DNA of 25,841 nucleotides, taken from contig DIRP01000017.1 of assembly GCA_002427525.1 (NCBI GenBank), positions 30,021 to 55,861 on the forward strand. Reading direction: 5' to 3'. A program made the position numbers and the translations under genes. Below, piece after piece: positions 1 to 8,427 of the stretch (position 1 is its first letter; each line of letters begins with the position of its first letter). Source of the stretch: Bacteroidales bacterium UBA5433. Its GTDB lineage: Bacteria > Bacteroidota > Bacteroidia > Bacteroidales > UBA932. The notes under the pieces are model-generated. The model had not been told where the DNA came from and did not search any database. It saw nothing but the letters and a program-made list of their open reading frames with translations.

Positions 1-2736
1 GCCAATACCCCCGTGATCTTCAAGTTTGGCACAGACGATATGCCCATCATGATTCTTTCCGTTCAGGCAGAAGAAAGCATGAACGGACTGTATAAAATCC
101 TGGACGACAGGGTGGCCTCTCCTTTGGGGAGAATTAAGGGAGTGGGGACTGTTTCCATATCGGGTGCCCCAAAAAGAGAGATACAAGTATATTGTGATCC
201 CTACAAACTAGAAGCCTACAACCTTACTGTTGAGGGCATTGCCTCTGTTATTGCCTTTGAAAACAGGAATACCCCGGGCGGAAACCTGGATATTGGCTCC
301 GAAACACAAACCATCCGTGTGGAAGGAGAATTTACAGACCCCTTGCAGATGGAAGATCTTATTGTAGGGCATTTCCTTGGAAGAAGTATATACCTGCGGG
401 ATGTGGCCCGGGTAGAAGATACCATAGCCGAGCGCACCCAGGAAACATATATTGATGGTGTACGGGGAGGCTCCATCATCATCATGAAACAAGCCGGAGC
501 CAATACGGTTCAGATCTGTAAAAAAGTGAAAGAACGTTTGCCGGAACTGGAAAAAGAACTCCCGTCCGACATCCGGATTGGTGTTGTAATGGACTCTTCA
601 GACAATATCAACCGAACCATTGACAGCCTGGTACAGACCATTTTGATAACGCTTATCCTGGTGATATTCATAGTTATGATCTTCCTGGGCCGCTGGCGCG
701 CAACACTCATCATAGCTATTGTCATTCCGGTGTCGTTGGTAGCTGCGTTCATTTATTTGCTTATTTCCGGCAACACCCTCAATATCATTTCGCTTTCCTC
801 CTTAAGCATTGCCATTGGCATGGTTGTGGACGATGCCATTGTTGCCCTGGAAAACATTACCACCCATATTGAACGGGGTACCAAGCCCAAGTCAGCAGCT
901 ATTTATGCCACAAACGAGGTATCTATTTCCATCATTGCCTCTACCCTTACATTACTGGCTGTATTTATTCCTTTGACCATGGTTGGTGGCATGTCCGGTG
1001 AAATCTTCAGCCAACTTGGCTGGATCGTTGCCATTGTCAGTACCGTTTCAACCATAGCAGCCCTGACTCTTACCCCCATGATGTCATCCCTGCTGTTACG
1101 ATTGAAACCCAAAAAGACAAAAGGATTTGATAAGTACTATGCCTATGTGGAAAAGGGACTCGATGCACTTGACCGCATATACGCAAAAGCGCTCGGCTGG
1201 ACAGTCAACCACAGAATCACCGTTATCCTTCTCTCGGCAGGAATTTTTATGGGTTCATTATTCCTCTTTAAAGTCGTACCCACCGAGTTTTTCCCCCAGC
1301 AAGACAGTGCCCGGCTCAGCCTGACCGTAAGGTTGCCCATCAACACACGGGCAGAAATTACAAAAGAGCTGGCATTTCGCATACACGACCAGTTTAAAAG
1401 AGATTATCCCGAAATCATTGCCATGACCTTTACCGTGGGTCAGGCAAGCGAAGACAATATTTTTGGTCAACTGGGTACAAGTGGTCCGCATATTATGACA
1501 GGTAACATCCGCCTGACATTAAAAACAGAACGTAAGCGTTCCATGCAGGAATTGGCAGACGCCATGCGCGAAGATTTACGGCAATATTACCCGGAAATCC
1601 GCACCTTTGATTTGAGTGCAGGCGGTGGTGCCGGAGGGGAAACGAACGTGAAGCTGGAAGTGTACGGAAACGATTTTTCCGTAACCGATAGAATTGCCTC
1701 CCAATTGGCAGAAGGCATGAAAACCGTCCCGGGTGCTTCTCAGGTTACCATTTCAAGGGACGAGTACGCTCCCGAATACCTGGTAGTGTTTGACCGGACA
1801 AAGCTTGCAGAACACGGGCTGAATATGGCCACGGCCTCTCAGGTCGTTCGCAACAGAATCAACGGAACCATAGCCTCTCAATTCCGTGAGGATGGAAACG
1901 AATACTATATCAAAGTCCGCCATGCACCGGAGTTCCGGGAAAGTCTGGACGATATTCTGGATATCCTTATTTTCAATAACCAGGGACAACCGGTACGTAT
2001 CCGTGAAGTGGCTACTATTGATGAAACCATGCAACCGCCAACGATAGAAAGAAAAGACCGGGAACGCCTGGTAACGGTTACATGCGTAGCAGCCAAGGGA
2101 GCAGCCCTAAGTACCCTGGTGGAAGATGCCAGAGCACAAATTGACAAAGTGGACGTACCGCCCGAGATTATGATCAATATTGGCGGAGGTTATGAAGAAC
2201 AACAGGAATCATTCAGTGACCTGATAACTTTAATGCTCCTTATACTGATGCTTGTTTACGTTGTGATGGCGGCGCAGTTTGAATCGTTTACCAGTCCGTT
2301 CATCATCATGTTTTCCGTCCCCTTTGCCCTTACCGGAGTATTGGCAGGATTGGCTGTTTCCGGGCTGGCTCTGGGTATCATGAGCATGGTGGGACTGATG
2401 ATGCTCTTTGGCATTGTTGTGAAAAACGGAATTGTACTCATAGACTATACGGTGCTTTGCAGAGAACGAGGCATGTCTGTTAAAGAAGCCGTAGTAGCTG
2501 CCGGACGTTCCCGTTTGCGTCCCATCCTGATGACAGCCCTCACCACCATATTTGGCATGGTACCCCTTGCTGTTGGCAGGGGCGTGGGAGCCGAGATGTG
2601 GAATGCGTTGGGAGTAACCGTAGCCAGCGGTCTGACCGTATCTACTTTTGTTACACTTTTCTTAATTCCTGCTATTTACAGCCTGCAGGCCGAAAGGTCA
2701 GAAAAAAGGAAACTGCGCAAAGCGCAAAAACATTAA
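1..2736 (+). CDS. RND efflux transporter, HAE1/AcrB-like inner-membrane pump (5' end outside window)
   Basis: Proton-driven inner-membrane subunit of a tripartite efflux pump. The reading frame is open from the first base of the window, so the 911 visible codons are the C-terminal part of a protein usually about 1,020-1,050 residues long; roughly the first 110-140 residues lie outside. The paired Asp of the TM4 proton relay is visible (VVDDAIVALENI, visible codons 277-278), as is the TM10 Lys (VVKNGIVLIDY, codon 808). Two halves, each a periplasmic porter domain followed by a membrane block, can be followed. Asp-Asp rather than a single Asp favours HAE1 (drug/amphiphile) over heavy-metal CusA types. 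The membrane-fusion protein and outer-membrane channel are presumably upstream. It ends with a basic tail, 10 nt before the PII-like gene, which is probably cotranscribed. The substrate cannot be told. Confidence 0.93.
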   Translation, partial: ANTPVIFKFGTDDMPIMILSVQAEESMNGLYKILDDRVASPLGRIKGVGTVSISGAPKREIQVYCDPYKLEAYNLTVEGIASVIAFENRNTPGGNLDIGSETQTIRVEGEFTDPLQMEDLIVGHFLGRSIYLRDVARVEDTIAERTQETYIDGVRGGSIIIMKQAGANTVQICKKVKERLPELEKELPSDIRIGVVMDSSDNINRTIDSLVQTILITLILVIFIVMIFLGRWRATLIIAIVIPVSLVAAFIYLLISGNTLNIISLSSLSIAIGMVVDDAIVALENITTHIERGTKPKSAAIYATNEVSISIIASTLTLLAVFIPLTMVGGMSGEIFSQLGWIVAIVSTVSTIAALTLTPMMSSLLLRLKPKKTKGFDKYYAYVEKGLDALDRIYAKALGWTVNHRITVILLSAGIFMGSLFLFKVVPTEFFPQQDSARLSLTVRLPINTRAEITKELAFRIHDQFKRDYPEIIAMTFTVGQASEDNIFGQLGTSGPHIMTGNIRLTLKTERKRSMQELADAMREDLRQYYPEIRTFDLSAGGGAGGETNVKLEVYGNDFSVTDRIASQLAEGMKTVPGASQVTISRDEYAPEYLVVFDRTKLAEHGLNMATASQVVRNRINGTIASQFREDGNEYYIKVRHAPEFRESLDDILDILIFNNQGQPVRIREVATIDETMQPPTIERKDRERLVTVTCVAAKGAALSTLVEDARAQIDKVDVPPEIMINIGGGYEEQQESFSDLITLMLLILMLVYVVMAAQFESFTSPFIIMFSVPFALTGVLAGLAVSGLALGIMSMVGLMMLFGIVVKNGIVLIDYTVLCRERGMSVKEAVVAAGRSRLRPILMTALTTIFGMVPLAVGRGVGAEMWNALGVTVASGLTVSTFVTLFLIPAIYSLQAERSEKRKLRKAQKH

Positions 2737-2746
2737 GAACTACCCC

Positions 2747-3043
2747 ATGAAAGCTTTATTTATTGCCTTTTACCAGGCCTTTTATGAAGAAATCCTTGAA
2801 ACCCTTACGAAACATAATATCACAGGATACACGTTTTGGGAAGAGGTCAAGGGCAGCGGATCCCGTGACGGAGAACCCCATTTAGGCACCCATGCCTGGC
2901 CTACCCTGAACTCGGTACTCATTACCTTTGTTCCCGATCAGGCAGTTGACCCCTTGCTGGAGGACCTTAAGAAACTGGATGAAAGTGCACCAAAGCAGGG
3001 GCTCAGGGTCTTTGTCCTTAAAGCAGAAGAGAGGACTGTGTAG
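2747..3043 (+). CDS. Small PII-like (ferredoxin-fold) protein downstream of RND pump
   Basis: A 98-residue cytosolic protein. It begins with a beta-strand-like segment (KALFIAFYQAF) followed by a helix containing a conserved-looking EILETLTKH, then a G-x-G loop region (GSGSRDGEPHLGTHAWP, about residues 36-53), then a strand and a second helix. This beta-alpha-beta-beta-alpha-beta layout and length fit the PII-like family of small trimeric signalling proteins, some of which are encoded beside metal or drug transporters. No uridylylated T-loop Tyr motif of classical GlnB/GlnK can be recognised. It starts 10 nt after the RND stop codon with no promoter between, so one transcript is likely, and a role in sensing or tuning the pump is an inference from position only. 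The ligand is unknown. Confidence 0.6.
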   Translation: MKALFIAFYQAFYEEILETLTKHNITGYTFWEEVKGSGSRDGEPHLGTHAWPTLNSVLITFVPDQAVDPLLEDLKKLDESAPKQGLRVFVLKAEERTV

Positions 3044-3052
3044 AATTTTTTT

Positions 3053-3060
3053 TATATTTG
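3053..3060 (+). promoter_or_regulatory. Bacteroidota -7 promoter element for the lyase leader transcript
   Basis: TATATTTG is an exact match to the Bacteroidota housekeeping -7 consensus TAnnTTTG. It lies just after the PII-like stop codon and about 250 nt before the lyase start, so the transcript would carry a long 5' leader. No convincing -33 TTTG is seen at the usual spacing. Confidence 0.6.
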
Positions 3061-3086
3061 TTCCTCAAATTATACAACTCTGAAAA

Positions 3087-3164
3087 ATGCACAGCTTCTG
3101 TACCCATATTCCGGCTCTTTCCTGCTGTGCAATCTGTTATTATTATTCGTATAGTCGCTCCTGA
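3087..3164 (+). CDS. Putative Cys/Tyr-rich leader peptide (25 aa)
   Basis: A short open frame begins with ATG about 27 nt after the -7 element. It encodes 25 residues: an N-terminal half MHSFCTHIPALSC, then CAICYYYSYSRS and a TGA stop. It holds four Cys and four Tyr, with three consecutive TAT codons and a fourth one codon later (3138-3152). The stop codon sits inside the 5' arm of a strong hairpin, the geometry expected for a translation-coupled attenuator. The gene downstream belongs to a family that beta-eliminates tyrosine and also cysteine-type substrates, so the composition is suggestive. No homologous leader is known to me, and a frame of this length can occur by chance. Function is inference. 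Confidence 0.35.
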   Translation: MHSFCTHIPALSCCAICYYYSYSRS

Positions 3165-3200
3165 CGGGGATATACAGGTGCTTGTTCCCGCTCAGGAGCG
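3156..3200 (+). promoter_or_regulatory. Strong leader hairpin overlapping the leader-peptide stop codon
   Basis: CGCTCCTGA (3156-3164) pairs perfectly over 9 bp with TCAGGAGCG (3192-3200). A further GGGA/TCCC pairing (3167-3170 with 3186-3189) lies across a small internal loop, with a 15-nt apical loop. The 5' arm contains the last two sense codons and the stop of the possible leader peptide, so a ribosome stalled on the Tyr codons just upstream would mask it. The T-run (3207-3211) starts several bases after the stem, so it may be a switching or pausing hairpin rather than a simple terminator. Confidence 0.55.
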
Positions 3201-3213
3201 CTCCGTGTTTTTC

Positions 3214-3277
3214 CACACATAAATAGACGTACCGTGCAGCACTCCGGTTACTTTATGCATGTGTTTTCTTCTATTTT
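3214..3277 (+). terminator. Candidate attenuator/terminator hairpin before the lyase gene
   Basis: CACACATAAA (3214-3223) pairs with TTTATG-CA-TGTG (3252-3263), giving 10 bp with a two-base bulge and a 28-nt loop. It is followed directly by a U-rich tract (TTTTCTTCTATTTT). It lies about 27 nt before the lyase start codon, so it could end transcription in the leader. The stem is AT-rich and moderate in strength. Confidence 0.35.
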
Positions 3278-3303
3278 ACTAACAGATTATTTTTAAAACT
3301 CGT

Positions 3304-4752
3304 ATGAATTCCATAAAATTTTACCATGCGAAACCCTTCCCCATAGAGTTTCACAAAGTCCGAATAGTGCAAAAACTACACCTTGTACCGTTGGAGCGGC
3401 GGCTGGCAGCCATCCGCGAAGCCGGATTCAACACCTTCAAGCTCTCTACACGTGATGTGTTCCTGGACATGCTCACAGACAGCGGGACCAATGCCATGAG
3501 TGACAAGCAACTCTCAGCCATGATGCAGGCAGACGATGCCTACGCCGGTTCCCAAAGCTTTGAAAAATTGTTGCAGGCCGTTCAGGATGTGTTAGGTAAA
3601 ACGTTTTTCCTGCCAACACACCAGGGACGTGCGGCAGAAAACGTGTTGTCCCGTACCTTTATTAAACCGGGACAAATTGTTCCCATGAACTACCATTTTA
3701 CAACAGCTCTGGCCCATATTACAGAAGTAGGTGGAAAAGTTGAAGAGTTGTTGTACGATCACGCACTTAATTTACAATCCAATCACCCGTTTAAAGGGAA
3801 TATAGACCCGGAAAAACTTGAAAGTTGTATCCAAAGGAATGGAGTAGAAAACATTGCTTTCATCCGCATGGAAGCCTCTACCAACCTGATTGGCGGACAG
3901 CCTTTTTCTCTTCAAAACTTCAAAGAAGTACGAAAAATAGCCGATAAGCATGGAATAATGGTTGTGCTGGATGCCAGCCTGGTTGGCGAAAACGCATTTC
4001 TTATCCAACAACGGGAAGACGCCTGGAAAAACAAATCCCTGGGGGAAATCCTTAAAGCCATAACCTCTTTGGCAGATATCGTGTATTTCTCTGCCAGGAA
4101 ATTGTCGTCTTCGCGCGGGGGCGGTATTTGCACCAACAGCAAAGAACTGTACCTAAAAATGGAAGCGCTCATTCCTTTGTTTGAAGGCTTCCTTACTTAC
4201 GGAGGTATCTCTATACGGGAAATTGAAGCCATGGCTGTGGGACTGTACGAAACCCTGGATTCGGACGCCATTGGCCAGAGCCCCGAATTCATTAAATTTA
4301 TGGTAAATGGGTGTTCGGCCAAAGGCATACCTATGGTCACCCCGGCCGGTGTCCTGGGCGCACACATAGATGCCATGCAGTTTTGTGACCATATCCCACA
4401 ATTGCAATACCCTGCCGGTGCTCTGGCAACAGCCTTTTTTATCTGTTCGGGCGTAAGGGGTATGGAACGAGGCACCATGTCAAGCGTGCGGGAAGAAAGC
4501 GGAAAGGAAATCCTTGCCGATGCAGAATTGCTGCGTCTGGCCCTGCCCCGCCGTGTCTTTACACTTTCCCAGATACAGTATGCTATGGACAGGTTGGAAT
4601 GGTTGTTTGATAACAGGAAACTCATTGGAGGCCTGCATTTTACTTACGAACCGCCCGTATTGCGCTTTTTTATGGGCTCTCTGGAACCGGTTTCGGATTG
4701 GCCGGAAAAATTGGCCAATAAATTCCGCAACGATTTTGGAAACAGTCTGTAA
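3304..4752 (+). CDS. Beta-eliminating lyase, divergent tyrosine phenol-lyase/tryptophanase family
   Basis: A 482-residue PLP enzyme of the tryptophanase/tyrosine phenol-lyase (TPL) family (fold type I, normally tetrameric, cytosolic), which splits an amino acid into pyruvate, ammonia and the leaving group. Visible landmarks: the phosphate-binding THQGR (105-109), the catalytic Tyr of DDAYAGS (Y80), the ring-stacking region HFTT (131-134), TNLIGGQP (193-200), the Asp that pairs with the PLP ring nitrogen (D223), the Schiff-base Lys (K266 in SARK), and PRR (415-417) near the substrate carboxylate. The motif GMERG (386-390) matches TPL, whose Arg in this motif binds the phenol side, and not the VEIG of tryptophanase. 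Odd points: the Arg usually three residues after D223 is Leu226, and the usual KKD is RKL. It is therefore an active-looking but divergent member; tyrosine as substrate is an inference. It sits alone behind a structured leader. Confidence 0.8.
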   Translation: MNSIKFYHAKPFPIEFHKVRIVQKLHLVPLERRLAAIREAGFNTFKLSTRDVFLDMLTDSGTNAMSDKQLSAMMQADDAYAGSQSFEKLLQAVQDVLGKTFFLPTHQGRAAENVLSRTFIKPGQIVPMNYHFTTALAHITEVGGKVEELLYDHALNLQSNHPFKGNIDPEKLESCIQRNGVENIAFIRMEASTNLIGGQPFSLQNFKEVRKIADKHGIMVVLDASLVGENAFLIQQREDAWKNKSLGEILKAITSLADIVYFSARKLSSSRGGGICTNSKELYLKMEALIPLFEGFLTYGGISIREIEAMAVGLYETLDSDAIGQSPEFIKFMVNGCSAKGIPMVTPAGVLGAHIDAMQFCDHIPQLQYPAGALATAFFICSGVRGMERGTMSSVREESGKEILADAELLRLALPRRVFTLSQIQYAMDRLEWLFDNRKLIGGLHFTYEPPVLRFFMGSLEPVSDWPEKLANKFRNDFGNSL

Positions 4753-4766
4753 GTGTCGTTTTTTTT

Positions 4767-4774
4767 TATCTTTG
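4767..4774 (+). promoter_or_regulatory. TAnnTTTG promoter, 4 nt before the DUF819 start (leaderless)
   Basis: TATCTTTG matches the -7 consensus exactly and is followed by CGTT and then ATG. A transcription start a few bases after the element would fall at or next to the start codon, so the mRNA should be leaderless or nearly so. Confidence 0.65.
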
Positions 4775-4778
4775 CGTT

Positions 4779-5984
4779 ATGAGAACCTACCTAATAGCAT
4801 TTATCTACATTGCTGCCCCTTTACTTATCATTTATTTATTTCAAAATTTCCGATTCTTCTCGAAGATTGGAACAGTCCTTATGGCCTATGGATTAGGGAT
4901 TATTATGTCTCTTTCCGGCCTCATGAAAGTACCGGCAGCAGATGTCCCTCTAATGTTAACCCTCCAGGAATGGGTTATGAACCTGGCTGTTCCCATAGCC
5001 ATTCCGCTGATGTTGTTTTCCTCGCATTTTGCCCTTTGGTTCAAAACGTTGAAGAAAACGTTTACCACGCTCATTGCGGGTTTGGTTTCCATTTCGGCAA
5101 CCTTAATAATCGCCTTTTTTCTTTTTAGGAATGTAGGAGCACCCGACAACCCAATTCCCGAACTGGTTAAAACGCTGGCTATGCTTGTGGGTATGTACAC
5201 AGGTGGCACGCTCAACTTTGCATCGCTTCAAAAAGCACTGGACGTACCCAGAGATACATACATACTTGTCCAGACCTTTGATACAGCGCTTTCCTTTTTC
5301 TTATTACTTTTTGTCATGACCGTGGGATACAAGCTGTTTCGCTGGATCCTGCCTTACGGAAAAGACAAAAGAACGGCTTCCGGTACACAGGATAATGCCC
5401 TAAAGTCCTATGAAAAGGAAACGTTCGAAGACTATTCCGGCATGTTCCAAAAAAAGACGAGAAGAAAATTGGGTATGGCCCTTCTGCTGTCTATAGCCTG
5501 TTTGGCTATAGGCGCCGGCCTGTCTATGTTACTGGGAGCGGGCCTGAACGAATTGATTATTATTTTAACCATTACCACACTTGCCATTGCCGCTTCGTTC
5601 TGGAAAAAAGTCAGGGAAATACCAAAAACGTTTGAGCTGGGTATGTACTTTATTCTCGTCTTTAGTATAGTCATAGCTTCTATGTTTGACATACATACGC
5701 TCTTTAGCCGGGAAAGTCTGAATTTGCTGGGTATGATTAGTTTTATTCTTGTATTTTCCATAGCGCTTCACCTGGTGTTTGCCCGGATATTCAAAATAGA
5801 AGCCGATCTTTTTACCGTATCTCACATTGCCTTGTTATTTTCACCTCCCTTTGTACCGCCTGTTGCCGCTGCCATGAACAACAGAAACGTTCTGGTTAAC
5901 GGCATTATCATTGGCCTTATTGGGTATGCCGTCGGTACGTACCTGGGGGTGTTTATGGCGTGGGTTTTACAGTTGTTTGCATAA
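4779..5984 (+). CDS. DUF819 family polytopic membrane protein (putative transporter)
   Basis: A 401-residue inner-membrane protein with about ten hydrophobic helices arranged as two similar halves separated by a charged cytoplasmic loop (about residues 195-230, rich in Lys/Glu). The motif MLVGMYTGGTLNFASLQKAL (about 131-150) is the glycine-rich GGTxNF signature of DUF819 (YjcL-like) proteins, and a second conserved-looking Pro-rich region (LLFSPPFVPPVAAAMNNR) lies near the C-terminus. The family is uncharacterised in substrate; its fold relates it to secondary transporters. The start is fixed by the promoter element only 4 nt upstream. The next gene, a beta-barrel protein, begins 38 nt downstream, possibly with its own weak promoter. 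Confidence 0.8.
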   Translation: MRTYLIAFIYIAAPLLIIYLFQNFRFFSKIGTVLMAYGLGIIMSLSGLMKVPAADVPLMLTLQEWVMNLAVPIAIPLMLFSSHFALWFKTLKKTFTTLIAGLVSISATLIIAFFLFRNVGAPDNPIPELVKTLAMLVGMYTGGTLNFASLQKALDVPRDTYILVQTFDTALSFFLLLFVMTVGYKLFRWILPYGKDKRTASGTQDNALKSYEKETFEDYSGMFQKKTRRKLGMALLLSIACLAIGAGLSMLLGAGLNELIIILTITTLAIAASFWKKVREIPKTFELGMYFILVFSIVIASMFDIHTLFSRESLNLLGMISFILVFSIALHLVFARIFKIEADLFTVSHIALLFSPPFVPPVAAAMNNRNVLVNGIIIGLIGYAVGTYLGVFMAWVLQLFA

Positions 5985-6022
5985 CTTATACAGTTACTTT
6001 GATAATCTAAACCTTCCTGTTT

Positions 6023-7399
6023 ATGAAAAAAATACCAACCCTGCTTGTGTGCCTGTTTTTGCTATTACCGATAGCCGGTATACAAGCAGCAGAAAAAGAC
6101 AGTACCGCAGTTGTTAAAAAAGGATGGTCTTTTGGCGCATTGCCCAGTGTTGGATACAACACGGACCTGGGTTTCCAATACGGCGCCCTGGCCGAATTTT
6201 ATCATTACGGAGACGGAGATATTTTTCCCCAATACAAACACCTGATGTACGTAGAGGCCAATTATACCACCAAACGTTCCGGCCTGTTCCGTTTCTTTTA
6301 CGATTCCGAATACCTCATACCCAAAGTACGTGTTACTTTTGACTTGAGTTACATACCTGAGGCCATGGCAGATTTTCTGGGATTCAACGGATACCGTTCA
6401 GTCTATAACCCGCAATGGGGTAAAACAGGAGAGGACGGTTACTTGTCCCGGGCCTTTTACAAAATGAAAAAAGATTATTTCCGTGCCACGGCCGATTTTC
6501 AAGGTAACATAGCGGGAAAATTGTACTGGAATGCCGGTGCCGGAGTGTTCTATTATTACGCAGACGAAGTAAATATAGACTTCATCAATAAAAACAAGGC
6601 CGAGGATAAAATGCTCCCCAAGACAAGCGAAGTGCCTACCTTGTACAATTACTACAGTGAAAGTGCACAAGGGTGGGGCCTGATAAAATCCAATGAATTA
6701 CACGGAGGCACCCATCCGTTTGTACGGGCCGGACTTACATTCGATTCGCGCAACCAGCTGAACAACCCCAGCCGGGGTATCTGGGCAGATGTTTTTCTTA
6801 CATACTTTGGTGCCTTTGGAGAACAAAAAGAATACAACCATCTTACCCTGAATGCTTCTTTCCGCCACTACGTTCCCCTGTGGAAAGACAAAATGGTATT
6901 TGCTTACCGGCTGGGATACCAAAGTGCAATTTGGGGGGATACGCCTTTTTACATGAAAAACTACATGGCTACCCTCTTTACCAAACGGGCCAACTACGAA
7001 ATGCTGGGCGGTGCCAACAGTTTACGGGGGATTGTCAGAAATCGGATTACCGGGGACGGGTATGCCTATGCCAACGTGGAATTGCGCTTGAAACTTGTTT
7101 CTTTTAAGATAGCACGTCAGGCTTTTTATATTGGCATCAACCCCTTATTTGATATAGGATACATTACAAAGCCCGTAGAACTAAACCGCTCCGAATCTGA
7201 ATTACGTGCCCTAACAGCAGCCTCGGGCGTCCGTTACGAAGATTTTTTCTCCGACAAAGACGGCGTACATATGAGTGCAGGTGCCGGGCTGAAAATTGCC
7301 ATGAACGAAAATTTCATTTTATCGGTTGACTTTGCCAAAGCCTTTAATAAACAAGACGGAAATACAGGATTGTATATCATGTTGGGCTACATGTTTTAA
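6023..7399 (+). CDS. BamA/TamA-family outer-membrane beta-barrel protein lacking POTRA domains
   Basis: A 458-residue outer-membrane protein. The N-terminus is a signal peptide (MKK, hydrophobic core LLVCLFLLLPIAGI, likely cleavage after GIQA). The rest is alternating amphipathic strands rich in aromatic residues and Gly, ending in an aromatic Phe (IMLGYMF), as expected for a BAM substrate. The motif LRGIVRNRITGDG (about residues 332-344) corresponds to the conserved (V/I)RG(F/Y) lid-loop motif of the Omp85 superfamily. There is no room for POTRA repeats: only about 20-25 residues separate the signal peptide from the first strand. It is therefore a stand-alone surface-antigen-type barrel of the kind common in Bacteroidota. 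The cargo is unknown. A one-mismatch -7 element (TTACTTTG, about 5994-6001) lies upstream. Confidence 0.8.
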   Translation: MKKIPTLLVCLFLLLPIAGIQAAEKDSTAVVKKGWSFGALPSVGYNTDLGFQYGALAEFYHYGDGDIFPQYKHLMYVEANYTTKRSGLFRFFYDSEYLIPKVRVTFDLSYIPEAMADFLGFNGYRSVYNPQWGKTGEDGYLSRAFYKMKKDYFRATADFQGNIAGKLYWNAGAGVFYYYADEVNIDFINKNKAEDKMLPKTSEVPTLYNYYSESAQGWGLIKSNELHGGTHPFVRAGLTFDSRNQLNNPSRGIWADVFLTYFGAFGEQKEYNHLTLNASFRHYVPLWKDKMVFAYRLGYQSAIWGDTPFYMKNYMATLFTKRANYEMLGGANSLRGIVRNRITGDGYAYANVELRLKLVSFKIARQAFYIGINPLFDIGYITKPVELNRSESELRALTAASGVRYEDFFSDKDGVHMSAGAGLKIAMNENFILSVDFAKAFNKQDGNTGLYIMLGYMF

Positions 7400-7431
7400 G
7401 CCGGCCATTTACCTTATAAATATTTACGAGC

Positions 7432-8409
7432 ATGTACGAACAACTACTTAACTTAGACCCCATCCGGTTGAATTTTTCGGCTGGTGGTATGCAGGCAATC
7501 AACTTTGTATTGGCCTTAGTCATGTTCGGTGTGGCGCTGGGCATTAAGCCCAGGGAATTCAAAAATGTATTTATCCACCCAAAATCGGCCATCCTGGGAT
7601 TGATTTGCCAACTGGTACTATTACCGGCCATGACATTTCTACTGATCCTGACATTCAACAACCACATCACCCCCATGTTAGCCATGGGCATGATCCTGGT
7701 GGCTGCCTGCCCCGGAGGAAACATATCTAACTTTATGTCCTCTCTTTCCAAGGCCAACACAGAACTCTCTATCACACTAACGGCCATTACCACTTCTACG
7801 GCCACTTTTATGACACCTTTCAATTTTGCCTTCTGGGGTGGTCTCTATACCAGGTACCTGAGCAACAAGGCGGGAGACGTACTGCAACCTTTGCACATAG
7901 ATCTGTGGCAAACCTTTGAAACCGTATTTATTCTGTTGGGTATTCCGCTCCTTCTGGGTATGCTGTTCGTGCGCTTTTTCCCTGTCACTGCAGAAAAAAT
8001 GAAAAAACCCATGCAATATTTTTCGCTGGCATTCTTCATGCTTATGGTCGTATTGGCTTTCAGCAACAATTTTGACATTTTTATTAAATACATCTTTTAT
8101 ATCTTTTTTATTGTCTTTATCCATAACGCGATGGCACTTGGTATAGGATACGGTACCGGTACACTATTCCGCATTCCACGTAAAGACAGACGTACCATTA
8201 CCATAGAAACCGGCATCCAGAACTCGGGACTGGGTCTCGTTCTTTTGTTTAACACAAAAATATTTCCGGCGGACCTGGCATACGGAGGCATGTTGTTCAT
8301 TACTGCCTGGTGGGGCATCTGGCATATTATTTCGGGACTGGGCGTTTCGTTTGCATTCAAATGGAGCGATACCCTGCGCTCCCGAAAGGCAGTTGTACCA
8401 CAACCCTAA
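7432..8409 (+). CDS. Bile acid:sodium symporter (BASS) family transporter
   Basis: A 325-residue inner-membrane protein with about nine to ten hydrophobic helices. Recognised by the BASS-family region MILVAACPGGNISNFMSSL (about residues 84-102), where the broken helix with CPGGNxSN is characteristic, and by the second half-repeat ETGIQNSGLGLVLL (about 261-274), which carries the ETGxQN motif. Family members are sodium-coupled carriers for bile acids, steroid sulfates, pantothenate and other organic anions; the substrate cannot be predicted here. The acyltransferase gene starts 18 nt after its stop, suggesting one transcript. No clear -7 element is seen in the 32-nt gap upstream, so it may also be cotranscribed with the beta-barrel gene. 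Confidence 0.85.
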   Translation: MYEQLLNLDPIRLNFSAGGMQAINFVLALVMFGVALGIKPREFKNVFIHPKSAILGLICQLVLLPAMTFLLILTFNNHITPMLAMGMILVAACPGGNISNFMSSLSKANTELSITLTAITTSTATFMTPFNFAFWGGLYTRYLSNKAGDVLQPLHIDLWQTFETVFILLGIPLLLGMLFVRFFPVTAEKMKKPMQYFSLAFFMLMVVLAFSNNFDIFIKYIFYIFFIVFIHNAMALGIGYGTGTLFRIPRKDRRTITIETGIQNSGLGLVLLFNTKIFPADLAYGGMLFITAWWGIWHIISGLGVSFAFKWSDTLRSRKAVVPQP

Positions 8410-8427
8410 ACATACCACAACCGCAGT

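Noticed and set aside
3304..4752. Straight annotation as tryptophanase (tnaA)
   Set aside because: The MERG motif and the LRFF ending match tyrosine phenol-lyase better, and the PLP-pocket Arg is changed, so neither name is safe.
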